Positions 1-52,080 of a stretch of DNA of 64,000 nt are shown here, piece by piece. Under the pieces are notes generated by a model that saw only the letters and a program-made list of their open reading frames with translations, was not told where the DNA came from and did not search any database. The position numbers and the translations under genes are program-made. Every line of letters starts with the position of its first letter. The stretch's first letter is position 1. The DNA comes from Lampris incognitus (lineage: Eukaryota; Chordata; Actinopteri; Lampriformes; Lampridae), in NCBI RefSeq assembly GCF_029633865.1, contig NC_079213.1, positions 110,098,582 to 110,162,581 on the forward strand, in the 5' to 3' direction.

Positions 1-87
1 CTTCCTGAAGTCAATAATTTCCTTTGTTTGAGATGCATTTATATCCGAGAAGGAGCATTTACACCAGTCACTAAAATCATCCACCAC

Positions 88-520
88 TGGGGCATCTGGG
101 TAACGTAGTGGTCTATTCCCTTGCCTACCAACATGGGGATCGCCAGTTCGAATCCCCGCGTTACCTCCAGGTTGGTCGGACGTCCCTACAGACACAACTG
201 GCCGTGTCTGCGGGTGGGAAGCCGGATGTGGGTATGTGTCCTGGGCGCCGCACTAGCGCCTCCTCTGTTCGGTCAGGGCGCCTGTTCGGGGAGGGGGAAC
301 TGGGGAGAATAGTGGGATCCTCCCACGTGCTACATCCCCCTCGTGAAACTCCTCACTATCAGGTGAAAAGAAGCGGCTGGCAACTCCACATGTATCGGAG
401 GAGGCATAGTCCGCAGCCCTCCCCAGATCAGCAGCGGGGGTGGAGCAGTGACCGGGATGGCTCGGAAGAGTGGGGTAATTGGTTGGATACAATTGGGGAG
501 AAAACGGTGGGGGGGGGATA
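88..520 (+). mobile_element. tRNA-derived SINE, family A, copy 1
   Basis: About 430 bp. The head is tRNA-like: A box close to TGGCNNAGNGG (here degraded to TAACGTAGTGG) and B box GTTCGAATCCCC at about 148. The body is shared with the copies at 2560, 4011, 8103, 12722, 20005 and 62930, including GAAAAGAAGCGGCTGGC and GGAGGAGGC. The tail ends GGGGAGAAAACGG. It sits in the intron before the first visible depdc1 exon. Confidence 0.85.
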
Positions 521-975
521 ATCATCCTCCACTGGACCATGGTCAGTTTCATCGTTGCTGAGCAGGGACACAATGACGGAATCATCCACGAACTTGATGA
601 TGTGTCTGCCCTCATAATGACACTGAAACTCATTTGTGTATGAAAACAAAGACAAAAAAAAGTGGTGAGAGGACACACCCCTGGGGGGAACCAGTGGGGT
701 CAAAAATATTGCGATTTTTGATTACAGGTGGTGGATTGCTCAGTTGTAGGTTACCTGCTGACAATGATTTTACCATTGAGGGCTTATAAAGGTACAATCT
801 ATAGTGATTCCTTTACCTTCTTATATAGTCAGACAGCAATACACTTCCAGTCATTAAACTCAAATTAGGCAAAATTCCACAGCTAAATACAGGAGGAACC
901 AAAACTTGTTGTAGTTATACAGTTGTACAGGCTTTCGATGTTTCCACCACCTCTCTTCCCCTTCCATTTCATCAG

Positions 976-10697
<9,722 letters not shown>

Positions 10698-10908
10698 ACT
10701 ACCTTTACGGATGCGACCGGCGTAGAAACCTCCCGTTCTGAATGCATCACCGCTGCACTCCTGTTAGGAGGCTTGGCAGGTGTCGTGTGTCGGTTTCAGC
10801 CGCTAGGAAGTACAAGGAATGTGTTGGCTGACATTTTCTCTAGAGCTACCACTATTACACATTTAGAGGCTAGCGTGCACTAGTAATGCCGAGAAGGGGG
10901 TTTCTACA

Positions 10909-10943
<35 letters not shown>

Positions 10944-12565
10944 GGTGTGGATGTGTGTGTGGGTTGTGGGTTGGCAGCAAACAAGTTGCACCCAAGACCC
11001 GCTGACAACATTACAGATAACAGTGTTGGGTATTAACACGTATTTTCTTGAAGTAGTATTTGCTGTGAAATACTGATGTTTTATCCACTTCCATCTCCGA
11101 AGACTAATGTCGTTCGTCTCTTTTGTTTCGAGCGTGCGACGTTGGCTGTTGAAGTTTGTGCGGCGGTTTACGTCTATGTATATGAGAGAGAGAGATTATG
11201 TAGCTTAATTTAATATTTGGGAGAGAAACGTCTGAGAGAGCAGAACTCTATATGCAACTTTGAATCCACTGGTCCGTGTAGGAGCGATAGACGATGGCTT
11301 TCGTGAGGTCTGTTACTGGGAGGAGGATGTTAGACTACTAGTCCTTTGCTTGAAGTTTTGGTGTGTCTCGTTTTGTGAAAACCTTGGATTATTACAATTG
11401 TTATTACATTATACTAATCATTTTTGATGAAGGGTTTTTTGAATTTGGTTTTCTCTGCCGCCCAAGTTACCGGCCGTACTCGTTCTCCGGCGTCCGTGTC
11501 TCCGTTCTGACGCCGCCCCGTTCTTTTCCCTCCTTTCGTCCGTGATTCTTGTATCTCTTACGGCCGCCACCATTTTTCATGGCTATTATGAGTTTTTAAT
11601 GGGCTATATTTATGTCATCTGGCCTGTTTAAAAATTGTGTTGCGTTTTTATTTTCCCCCCCTTTTTATAAGATTTTCTCAGGATTTGGGGTTTTATCGCC
11701 ACCATGAGTCTCATCCAGTTTAACAATGATTCTTGTTTTTCTAATAAAATGTTTGATATTTTGTCTTTGCTAGAGCAAACCATTGCACAATATACGGGCA
11801 TTATGAATGACCAATGACCATCTAGACAGTGTAAATATATGTATATATATACACACACACATATATATATAAAATGTGTGTATATATGTGTGTATATGTG
11901 TGTGTGTATATATGTATATATATATATAAAACACTTTTAAACTCCTCGAAAAGGTACTCTGATATTTTGAATATCATTTTTCTGATGGATTTCTTCGCCA
12001 GACATTGTCAAAATACAGGTCAACAGTTTCCTCATCTGAACATCCGCTCCCTAAAAAGTTTTTAGCATCATCAGCAGTTCACACCAAACTAAAATTGCAT
12101 TCTGTGACAGCGCCGTTTGTTTCCGGTGAGGAAATGCTGGCGGCGGGCGTTGAAAATTGTCTTTAAAACTGACCGTTTTCCTGAACCCAGCAGACATAAA
12201 GTGAAAGCAAATAACTTTTGCATTTGAATACAGTGAGGAATATTACCGAGCCGCCTTCAGTTCACCAAAGTGCACGCACACAACAACTGTACCCGCATGG
12301 CGAAATGCCTGTCGAGGAAAAGAAACAGGAAGGAATTCAAAATGTCTGGATACCCTGTATGAAGTATTGTTCGCCACGGATGACGTGTTTGTGTGTGTGT
12401 GTGTATGTGCACACAGCCATGTACACTCTCTTAGCCCTTTGCAGCACCGGTCTTCATGGCAATAACTGACTTTTACAGAGGCCTGTATACATCAGTAGAG
12501 GTGTTTAACTTACTTTATGTTGTTTACTATGCAAAACCTGGGAAATAAACCTGGCCGACTGTTCT
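10698..12565 (+). other. depdc1: depdc1 3' UTR and downstream region with candidate poly(A) signals
   Basis: No coding sequence is seen. AATAAA occurs at 11743-11748 and at 12544-12549, either of which could end the transcript. The stretch holds a (GT)n run at about 10911-10940 and an AT-rich alternating purine-pyrimidine patch at about 11837-11930. How far the UTR extends is inferred, not shown. Confidence 0.5.
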
Positions 12566-12721
12566 ATTTATATGGCTTCGATCTTCTTCTTTTTTTTAGG
12601 TGGCAGGGGTTCGAATTGATGGATGCAGTTGGATCAAAGGGGGGATCAGTTTGAGTCGTCTTCAGGGCTGGGAAATAACTCAATATTTATTGTATCGGGG
12701 TGAAATTCTTTTTTTTTTGGG

Positions 12722-12940
12722 GTGGGGGGTCTCCCCAATTGTATCTGGTCAATTACCCCACTCTTCCGAGCTGTCCCGGTCGCTGCTCCACCCCTCTCTG
12801 CTGATCCGGGGAGGGCTGCAGACTACCACGTGCCTCCTCCCATACATGTGGAGTCACCAGCCGCCTCTTTTCACCCGACAGTGAGGAGTTTCGCCTGGGG
12901 GGACGTAGCACGTGGGAGGATCACGTTATCCAATCGTACT
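12722..12940 (-). mobile_element. tRNA-derived SINE, family A, fragment
   Basis: Reverse-strand 3' half of family A: CTCCCCAATTGTATCTGG, TTACCCCACTCTTCC, then GGAGGGCTGCAGACTACCA. The tRNA-like head is missing. Downstream of depdc1. Confidence 0.85.
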
Positions 12941-13718
12941 CAGGCATGGTACGGAGCAACTGTACCCAATGTGAAAACGTCCATCTATCTATCCATCCAT
13001 CCATCCATCTCTCTATCTAGTCTTTGACCTGGAACTGACTGCAGTACCAGACTACAGCTCAGTGGGTCTCCTATTCACCCAACAAAGAAACTCAAATATT
13101 TTCAAACTGACAACATCGAGGTGTTTGTTTTCTTCATTCCGGCTCTTGGCTTCATGCACACAACATCGTTTGGAGTTGCCCAGACTGTGGGGTCAACACA
13201 CAACGTCTTAACCGGATGAGAAGTCCCCCCCCTCACGACAAAAGGGCCATCAGAAAGGCGGCAGTAGTTCCCCCTGCAAGGCCATGCGGGGTGATAAGAT
13301 TACTGCTCTGTGTAATGCTCATTAACGGCAACCATTCATTCATCTGCGGCGCACAACCTTCCGCCGACCCGGCCTTCTATTCGTCGATCCATTCATCTGG
13401 CTCAATGAGAACAATGCACATAGACAGACACGGTCAACCACCCACCACACCCCACCCCACCCCCACCACCACCATCACAGCAAGCCAATGAAAGCGTTAA
13501 CTTTATCTGTCTGGAACTAATTAGCTGCTCTTTGCATTCTTGCAGACATTTTCTCCACACACACTCTGCGCCACAACACACTGCTTTCAAGCTCGTTTTA
13601 CAAGCTTTACCGTGGTAGGCCAGTGTGTTATTCTGTGAAGGGTGTGTGCGTTTGTGTTCCTTAAAACCTGTGTCTATTGACAATGTGTGCGAGCATGCAC
13701 GTGTGTGTGTTTGTTTAC

Positions 13719-13780
<62 letters not shown>

Positions 13781-14985
13781 AGGCCCAATTTGAGTTTTTA
13801 ACCGTCAGATTGACGACATTTTGCCAAATGGGCCCCTTTTGGCCGACCCTCGCTTCTTCGTGGGTCTGCTTCAGGGTTAGGAATCGGGTTTAGGTTTAAT
13901 CAGTCCATCGTTGATTAATGACCGCACAACCGAGGCCGGTGGAACCTGCTCTCGGTACAGCAGGGTGGGGAACCTCACCCCATCAGTGTTAGCACCATTA
14001 GACACAGTGAGTAGCACAGACGGACAACATTTACAGACGGCCGTGTGACAGAATCCACAGACAGCCTTTACAAGCTCGACACAGCAGGACGGGCGAGAGG
14101 TGTTTAGAGTCCTTGCTGCCGTGGGGGGAAACTTTAAAATGGGATATTATGGCGGACAGGTACTTACAGCGCCTCCGAGAGGGCATCGGATCGAAGCGGC
14201 GGCGAGTAGGGCGAGAGGGTCAGGGATGATCTTTTTGCTCTTTTGATTGTGCGCTTGTATATAGTGAGTCAAGCGATGGGGGGGGGGTGCGCCAATAGTC
14301 TCGGCTGCTTTATTGACTATGCACTGCAGTGTTTTTTGCTTGTGTGGCTGTCGGTGTTGTCGTACCAAACTGAGTATGGATGAGTATGGAGGAAGGTTAG
14401 GGTAAGGGTAAGGGTTAGGGTAAGGTTTGGGTAGGGGTTAAAGTTAAGGACGTGGTACTGATGGAGGAAACCACGGTTAAGGGCTAGGGAACGAGTGTAG
14501 TCACTGAGGATCTGCCAAGTATAGAAACACAAATGTGTGTGTGTCTGTGTGTGTGTCTGTGTGTGTACATTATGTCGCCAGGTTAGCGAGGAATATGTTA
14601 AGGGCCTGGAGATCATTCTGGAAGGAGTCGGGGGGGCCAGGCGGCTGAAAAGAGAGGAGACAAAGACGTCCTGTTCTACTGCCTAATATGACCAAAGGGG
14701 ACAGAGAGGGGAGAAAAGAAAGGGGAGTCGAAAAAGGAGAACAGCACAGAGGGGATTACAGCCAAGGGGGCTAGACTGAAGGAGGGGAATCAGGCCGGGC
14801 AGCGAGGAGACGGTGACGAGAGCAGGGAAGTAGCAAAACAGGCCAAGGAGATGAAGAGGAGAACGGAGAGAAGGAGAAGGAAATTGGGAAGCGAGGAAGG
14901 ATGGAGAAGGGGAGGGAGATGGAGGGAGTTAAGAAAGGAGAGGAGGGAGGAGGGGCCTCTGGCTTTTGGTCTTCATCTCTCTCCA
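12941..14985. other. Intergenic spacer between depdc1 and rpe65
   Basis: No conserved coding signal is seen. It contains a short (ATCC)n tract near 12990-13010, an (AT)n array at 13717-13778, a degenerate telomere-like run (GGTTAGGGTAAGGG type) at 14394-14440, and a purine-rich (GGAGAA-type) block at about 14640-14990. The last may be rpe65 upstream regulatory DNA, but nothing specific supports that. Confidence 0.5.
13717..13778. repeat. (AT)n microsatellite
   Basis: Uninterrupted TA/AT alternation except for one TTT near the middle. Apparent open frames across it are low-complexity artefacts. Confidence 0.9.
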
Positions 14986-14993
14986 CAGGAAAC

Positions 14994-15041
14994 CAGAGGC
15001 TGGTTTAAATACACCCACTTTGCAGCCTAGTGTGTGTGTGT

Positions 15042-15085
<44 letters not shown>

Positions 15086-15158
15086 CTCTCTCTCCGTTCG
15101 CTCTCTCTTTTAAAGGTGTTACTGTGTGTGCGGAGAGCAAGCAGTGCATTTTCACAAC
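14994..15158 (+). promoter_or_regulatory. rpe65: Putative rpe65 proximal promoter and 5' UTR
   Basis: The start codon is at 15159. About 150 bases upstream is a TATA-like TTTAAATA at 15004-15011, followed by a (CT)n tract at 15047-15082. TATA-like elements and GA/CT-rich boxes have been described for RPE65 promoters, so the arrangement is plausible. The transcription start is not determined here. Confidence 0.4.
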
Positions 15159-46549
<31,391 letters not shown>

Positions 46550-46979
46550 CCTTCGACCCCCACCTTCAAACTGAAAGAAAGTAGCAGTTAGCGCTGCCCT
46601 CATTTACCTTCCATGGCACATTACATACGTCACCATTAAACTTTACACAGTTCCTAGTATAAGTCAGGTCAGGTCGGTATAACCCTGACCCTCAAATGAT
46701 ATTTGTCAAGGCTTGCTGTAAGAGTTCGCAGAGTTTGAGATTATAAAGAAAAGTCTCTCCATTACCATATTTTCCTTTCCAGTATTTTTTTTTTTTGCCT
46801 TGCCGGTTAAAGAAGGGAAAGACCTGTAATGGCGTTAATGGTCGGCCAACTCTGTTCTGAAGGACGGTGTCAGGAAAGGCCTGTGGCACTGTCTGCTTTA
46901 CAATTGTCCTTGACTTTTTGAGTTCAATTCTTGATATTTTTCTTTACTATGTATTTGTGGTATTTAAGATGTCACGCAT
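46550..46979 (+). other. rpe65: rpe65 3' UTR / immediate downstream sequence (parent of the repeated block)
   Basis: Holds an ATTAAA at 46635-46640 as a possible poly(A) signal. The block with TTACCTTCCATGGCACATTA, ATATTTGTCAAGGCTTG, GAGATTATAAAGAAA and CTCTCCATTACCATATTTTC recurs at 54780-55060, 56210-56312 with 57168-57270, and 59790-60040. It is interrupted at 46980 by a Penelope-like insertion. Confidence 0.65.
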
Positions 46980-46990
46980 GTCCTCCCAAG

Positions 46991-48590
46991 CAAAGGAGGT
47001 TGACTCGGTTCATCCGGACACAACGTTTATTGACAGATACGTGTCACACACTCATCTCGGTGACCTCTTCGGTCTCACCTGACTGCAGGCGTCCCCGCCC
47101 TTATAACCCATACAGCTGCATAACGACCCAAACCAACGACCAGTTTCATATGCAAGTATGGCTGTGACCATTAACTAGAGTTTCAATGGCCATGTGTTCA
47201 CAGAAGGTTCGGGTATAGTTGCAATCAGTGTTGTAAGATGGCGACAGATGTACTCTTAGCCCCGCCCCCCGGATCAGGGATGGTCGTTCCTTCGATGGCC
47301 TATTCGACTCCCCATTCAAACCAGCGTTCCTCCCTATCAAGGATGTGCACATCCTCATCTGTGAAAGAGTGGCCACTGGCCTGTAGATGGTGGAGACTGT
47401 GGAGTCCTGGCCTGACATGTTAGCTCTCCTGTGTTGCGCCGTCCTCTTGTTTATTTTGCCTGATGTACAGGTCACAGCAATCCTCCTGGCACGTAACAGC
47501 TACACTATATTGCTCTGTTTGTGCCGGGGGACCCAATCCTTGGGGTGGACCAACTTCTGGCACAGTGTGTTTTGGGGTTTGAATGCAACTGAGACACGGT
47601 GTTTTTGAAAATACACGTCTCAACTTTTCCAACACCACTGGTTTACGCTTGGACAGCTGTTGTCCTTCTCCTCTCTTCGATTGGCTGGTGCACTGTTTGG
47701 GCGTCTTCCTGGCTTTGACAAATGCCCAGTTAGGATAACCACACTTAACCAGGGCCTGTTTAATGTGGGACTTCTCCCCTTCCCCGGCCGCCGTGTCGGT
47801 GGGGACGTTGTCAGCTCGGTGGTCCAGCGTCCTGGTGACTCCTAGTTTGTGCTCCAGTGGATGATGAGAGTCCAAGCTTAAGTACTGATCAATATGTGTT
47901 GCTTTAGGGTAACCACCAACAATCAAATGTCCCCCATCACCAATCACAATTTCGCAGTGTTAGAAGGCTAATCGGTAATTTTTCACATCTGAGGTTTAAT
48001 TCTAACCCGGGTGTCGTCCACAAATCTGAGCCAATGGCTAGGGGGTGTCCCTGGATAGGACATCAGAGCCCTCTTTTCCACTTCCTCCATACACAAGTTG
48101 GCCACTACAGGTGAGACTGGGGAACCCATAGCACACCCATGCCTCTCTGCCTATAGTACTGCCCCCTGTATGTGAAGTATGTGGACTGAAGACACATTTT
48201 CATAGTTTCCCCAAACCCTCTGTGAATAGTACACGTGGCCATCGAAACCCTACTTAATGGGCACACCCATATTTGATCATGAAACTAGTTGTTGGTGTCA
48301 GTCATTATACATCTGTCGCCATCTTACAATGCTGTGACTACAACAATCCCTGATCCTCTGTGAATAGTACACATGATCAATGGTCACACCCATATTTGCA
48401 TATGAAGCTGGTCGTTGGTTTCGGTCGTTAGGCCCTGTATTGTGCGGTATCGTTTATAAGGGTGGGGACACCTGCAGTCAGTTTAGACTGAAGAGGTCAC
48501 TTAGCTGAGTGATGAGTGACATTGTATCCAGATGAGCTGATTCCACCTTCTTTGATTTTCTTACCTGGATTATTGAGCACACATCAAGAC
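46991..48590 (-). mobile_element. Penelope-like retroelement (PLE 1) with GIY-YIG domain and inverted terminal repeats
   Basis: Reverse strand, from high to low coordinates: reverse transcriptase palm (GSPVSPVVANLCMEEVEKRA, WLRFVDDTRVRIK with catalytic VDD, 47990-48140), HIDQYLSLDSHHPLEHKLGV, then a degraded GIY-YIG endonuclease (CQEDCCDLYIRQNKQ). Related terminal segments with GAAGAGGTCAC lie at both ends in opposite orientation. GTCCTCCCAAG at 46980-46990 and 48591-48601 is an 11-bp target-site duplication. Paralogous copies at 55060 and 60388 lack the insertion. Frames are broken; inactive. Confidence 0.85.
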
Positions 48591-49060
48591 GTCCTCCCAA
48601 GTCATTTTGTCAATGTTCCACTTCTTACCGATGACACTTACCACTGCTGAAGTCAAGCTAACAAGCTAGCCTGTGTTAGCATCCATTCCTTTTGAATGAG
48701 AAATGCTTAAGAAAAAGTGTACTGCCCCCTACATACACACACACACACACACAGTGACAAGAAAATCCAAATGTCAGTGTATGAAGAAATGACTTGCATG
48801 GCATCCTCCACGTTGTTCTTTTGCTGAAGAGGATATTTTCCTGTAGCCGTCTTGCTGTTTGGTGAATTATCCGTGGAGCAGAGTCCAGTTGTACGTTGGG
48901 ACTTTTTTTTTAAATAACTGAAATCTGAAATGTATTTACAGCTGTTTTTTCATCACTTTATACAAATAAAAACATTACATTGCATTGATTTTGTTATCGT
49001 TACAGTACGTTATGTTTTTAGGCATCAGTTTCTTACATATGAACTGGACTACTGCGGTGG

Positions 49061-49103
<43 letters not shown>
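49061..49103. repeat. (GAT)n microsatellite, expanded relative to its paralogous copy
   Basis: About 14 GAT units here versus four at 60885-60899 in the duplicate block. Confidence 0.9.
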
Positions 49104-49544
49104 ATTTATTGTCAGATCAAGCCTGGAAATGTTCTGGCATCACTACAGCTCCATCTGCAACATCACAGAAAAGACAAGAAACAAAGATGTGTATATTCAG
49201 TATAACATTACAATCACACAAGACAATATTCAAGGCCCTCCAGTGTATATTTGATCTGGGATAAAGCTCCATATTTAATTTTAGGATTGACTGGTGTACC
49301 AACGAGTGCCTCTCTCTGACCTTGTTATAAATCGTGGAACCCTGTATCTCCGGTTTGGTGGTAACGATTTGTATCACGGCTCAGGACGTGGTTGGCGTCA
49401 GAGACATTGTTGCTGGCCAGCCTTAATTTATTATCATGGTCGGCTGATCCATAGTTCCTCAAGGGGCTTGGCCTACAGCATTGGAGCAGATTTTCATTTG
49501 TTGGGGCAGTTTTGACTTTAAACGAGCGGACAAACGCTTGTAGT

Positions 49545-49936
49545 GTGTAGTATTAAAAATACTGTAGAACACTCATAAGTAACAAAAACAAAAGAAGGAT
49601 TTGTCTTCTCACCCCGGAAGACCTAAGAAGAAATTCTTTGTTTTGTCTTTTTGCAGACAACGTCAGGGTGGTTTTCCCAGGATAACAGCTGGTCTATCAT
49701 TACACCCAAGTATTTGTATGAAAATACCTGCTTGGTTTTTTCATTATGGGTAAAAATAGGAAATTTATGAGAGCCAGATGGTGAACCCAATACAATTTCT
49801 TCAGTTTTCTATGTGTTGATCTCAAGAGCAATATCATCACTCTAATCGACTACCTTTGCCCACGCATGCCATGTTGGTGCAGCCCAGGGTCGCCTGCGTT
49901 AATAACAGAGATATTGGATCTGCATCGTCAGAATAC
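49545..49936 (-). mobile_element. LINE reverse transcriptase fragment (jockey/L2-like), copy in the first duplicated block
   Basis: The reverse strand carries decayed reverse transcriptase code homologous to the copy at 61300-61700. Cut at about 49936 by a Ty3/gypsy-type LTR. Confidence 0.6.
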
Positions 49937-49939
49937 TAC

Positions 49940-50143
49940 GATAGCCTATCTGAAGGATACGCGGACAGCCAAAGTAAACTCAAGTCTATTTACTGAACAA
50001 CACAACACAGGCCTTAACACAGGGCATGACCACATTCATGTGCACACACTGCTTCACTGCTTAACAATGGACGTCTGCTCTAGATTAACTAGGCTTCTAT
50101 TGCCATCTACAGGCATTCATGCCATGACCCTCTATTTACTACA
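49940..50143 (-). mobile_element. Putative solo/terminal LTR of a Ty3/gypsy element
   Basis: On the reverse strand, a purine tract (AAGGGGGAAGGAA) precedes TGTAGTAAATAGAGG, as a polypurine tract precedes a 3' LTR. The other end is uncertain (TGAAGG at 49951 on the forward strand, or about 49940). The paralogous block at 61690 lacks it. Confidence 0.55.
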
Positions 50144-50269
50144 TTCCTTCCCCCTTAAAATCTGTTTTCCTCACCTGCAATAAAATCACAACCAGAACAA
50201 CAATTTAGCAGTTCGTCACCTGTTATTTGGTTTACCACAAATCTGAATAACTCAACTTGTTTCCCAACC

Positions 50270-50660
50270 CTCATAATCCTTCAGATAACTTAGTTGCAAT
50301 CCTTTGTGTAAGTCTTGCAGATGGCAACCCCCTTTTGTGACTCTTTGAGTGTGTCCTGGTCTTGATTGTCAGTCTCTTGTGGTTTTGCATTGTCTTGCGG
50401 GTTTCCTTCAGAAACACAGCTATTCCCCTCTCCCACTGAACTCCAGACACTACAACAGTGTCATCTGATTCCACAGGCATTATTGGTGGTTCAGTGAGCC
50501 CAGGTTCCCACGAGTCCTTGCCATCTGGTCTCACCAGGATCTGGTCTACATGTCTGCGTATGATGTCACCATCCCCTAACATGAGCTTGTAGGGAACTGG
50601 TCCTGTGACTTTGGCAATAAAACCAGGGACCCACTTAGGCCCATGACTGAATATTTGGTA
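50270..50660 (-). pseudogene. Ty3/gypsy pol remnant (integrase C-terminal region)
   Basis: The reverse strand encodes FIAKVTGPVPYKLMLGDGDI, then IRRHVDQILVRPDG, matching the GPY/F-type end of gypsy integrase. It runs towards the LTR at 49940-50143, so the two are probably parts of one element. Only a short piece remains. Confidence 0.7.
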
Positions 50661-50689
50661 TTAGATATTTGGGTTATGTTGTTTATGTT

Positions 50690-50900
50690 TGAGGTAGGGA
50701 GACTCGAGACTATATCGAGGTTCGGCAAAATTTAGAGGGAAAAGGTGCCAGCCGTAGACATAGGCTATGACGCACGTTTTAGTTGACAAAATGTTAAAAC
50801 TTTTCTTTTTTTTTTGGTACGGAGAACGTAAGAATCACTTAAGGCCTACAACAATGATAAATGAAAATGAAAATGTTAAAAATAACCGTTATTCCCACCA
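50690..50900. mobile_element. hAT fragment related to the element at 22577-24690
   Basis: CGTAGACATAGGCTATGACG, CACGTTTTAGTTGA, AAGGCCTACAACAATGAT match 24395-24600. No terminal repeats here. Confidence 0.65.
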
Positions 50901-51296
50901 TCAAAAAGACATGTATGTTAGGGTTGATACCCCTGTCTGTGTGACACAGTGACCGTTAATCCTTAAGGGAGATTGGCATCAACACGAAGAGGTACAATTA
51001 CACCAGTGAAAGGCATAGCAACGTAGGTCATAGAGAGCTCATACCCTCCATCATCAGATGGCATGTTGTAGACATAAAATACAATGCACTATATGTATCA
51101 TCTTCCTCAGCAAGGTCCTGTCCAACTGTACAAAACCATTCATGGTTTGAGTTTTGGGTTTGGGTTTTGTTGATTAGCTATCGTTGCTTTCGGTCGTTAT
51201 GCAACCCGACTCCCCCAAGATCAGGTGGAGGGGTCCTCAGGGTAGATCAAAAATACGCAGGGGGTCCAGGACCCCAAAAAGGTTGAGAACCACTGC

Positions 51297-51690
51297 TTTA
51301 GTCGACTGGTTAACGTTGTTGCTTGCGGAGTGGGAAACTTGGGTTCGCGTCCCGGCTGTGGCGACGGTCTCCCAGACTGCCCCCCCCCCCGAATTCGCTA
51401 AATTGGTGTCAGAAGTGGGATGGGGAGACCGTGAAGCCATCGGAAGCGTAGGCGCCCAGAGGCGTGGAGGAGCTGATACGCTCAAGCGCGGGGACGCGCT
51501 TTCCGAAGGAGGGGGGTAGTGTAACGTGCATAAGTAGACACACTGGCTGACGGATCTGACCCTTCAGTCGAGCGGTCAGCGATGTCTCCCGCGGTTCGGG
51601 CTCGCGTCCCGGCCGCGGCAGTTCCTGTGGTTGCCTCCCCCCCTCCAATTCGCTACATTGGTGCCAGAAGTGGGATTCGAACCCATGGTG
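51297..51690 (+). mobile_element. Miniature LTR-retrotransposon-like element (TRIM-like), family C
   Basis: Layout on the + strand: a 5'-truncated LTR (51297-51402), TGGTGTCAGAAGTGGGAT at 51404-51421 (complementary to the 3' end of a tRNA-Leu), about 85 bp of spacer, a purine tract GAAGGAGGGGGG at about 51506-51517, then a second LTR starting TGTAACGTGCA at 51520 and ending CGCTACA at 51657. A second primer-binding-like site TGGTGCCAGAAGTGGGAT follows at 51659. The whole internal region is about 117 bp with no coding capacity. Confidence 0.65.
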
Positions 51691-51850
51691 CGCATCCTGC
51701 TTTCTCGACTTGACCTTCTTCACCTTAAAATGTATGCAGGCTTAACTCTTAAATGGTTGCCATGAACACACTGTCAGCTATGCACTGCAGGAATGAAGGT
51801 GGTTTACGTTTGGCTGATTTTTCGAAATTGATCAGACATTGATCGGATAA

Positions 51851-51851
<1 letters not shown>

Positions 51852-51881
<30 letters not shown>
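51852..51881. repeat. (GTCT)n microsatellite
   Basis: Seven GTCT units. Confidence 0.85.
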
Positions 51882-51882
<1 letters not shown>

Positions 51883-51957
51883 CCTCTCACTGACATCGAT
51901 ATGTGTTGTTTATTTGTAAACTCATGGCGGTTCCTGTGGTTGCCCCCCGGATTCGCT

Positions 51958-52080
51958 ACAGTATTATCTATAAGGGTGGGGATACCTGTTGTCAGTTTAG
52001 ACTGAAGAGGTCACTTAGATGAGTGATGAAACGTTTCTCTCAGTAAACGCTGGGTCCAGATGAACTGATTCAACTTGCTG
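51958..52080 (+). mobile_element. Penelope-like terminal repeat with hammerhead-like core
   Basis: CTGAAGA at 52002-52008; a six-pair stem GTCACT/AGTGAT with a six-base loop; GAAAC at 52028-52032; CGTTT/AAACG stem; and an outer TCAGTT/AACTGA pairing (51992-51997 with 52063-52068). Same sequence type as the ends of PLE 1 and PLE 2. Isolated fragment. Confidence 0.6.

Larger units (their letters stand above)
48602..49936 (+). repeat. rpe65 downstream block, original copy (duplicated at 60400-61700)
   Basis: Shares long near-identical runs with 60400-61700, such as GACAAGAAAATCCAAATGTC, TTTGGTGAATTATCC, CCAACGAGTGCCTCTCTCTG, GTTGGCGTCAGAGACATTGT. It contains a (GAT)n tract at 49061-49103 (only a few GAT units in the other copy) and the end of a LINE on the reverse strand. 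Confidence 0.85.
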
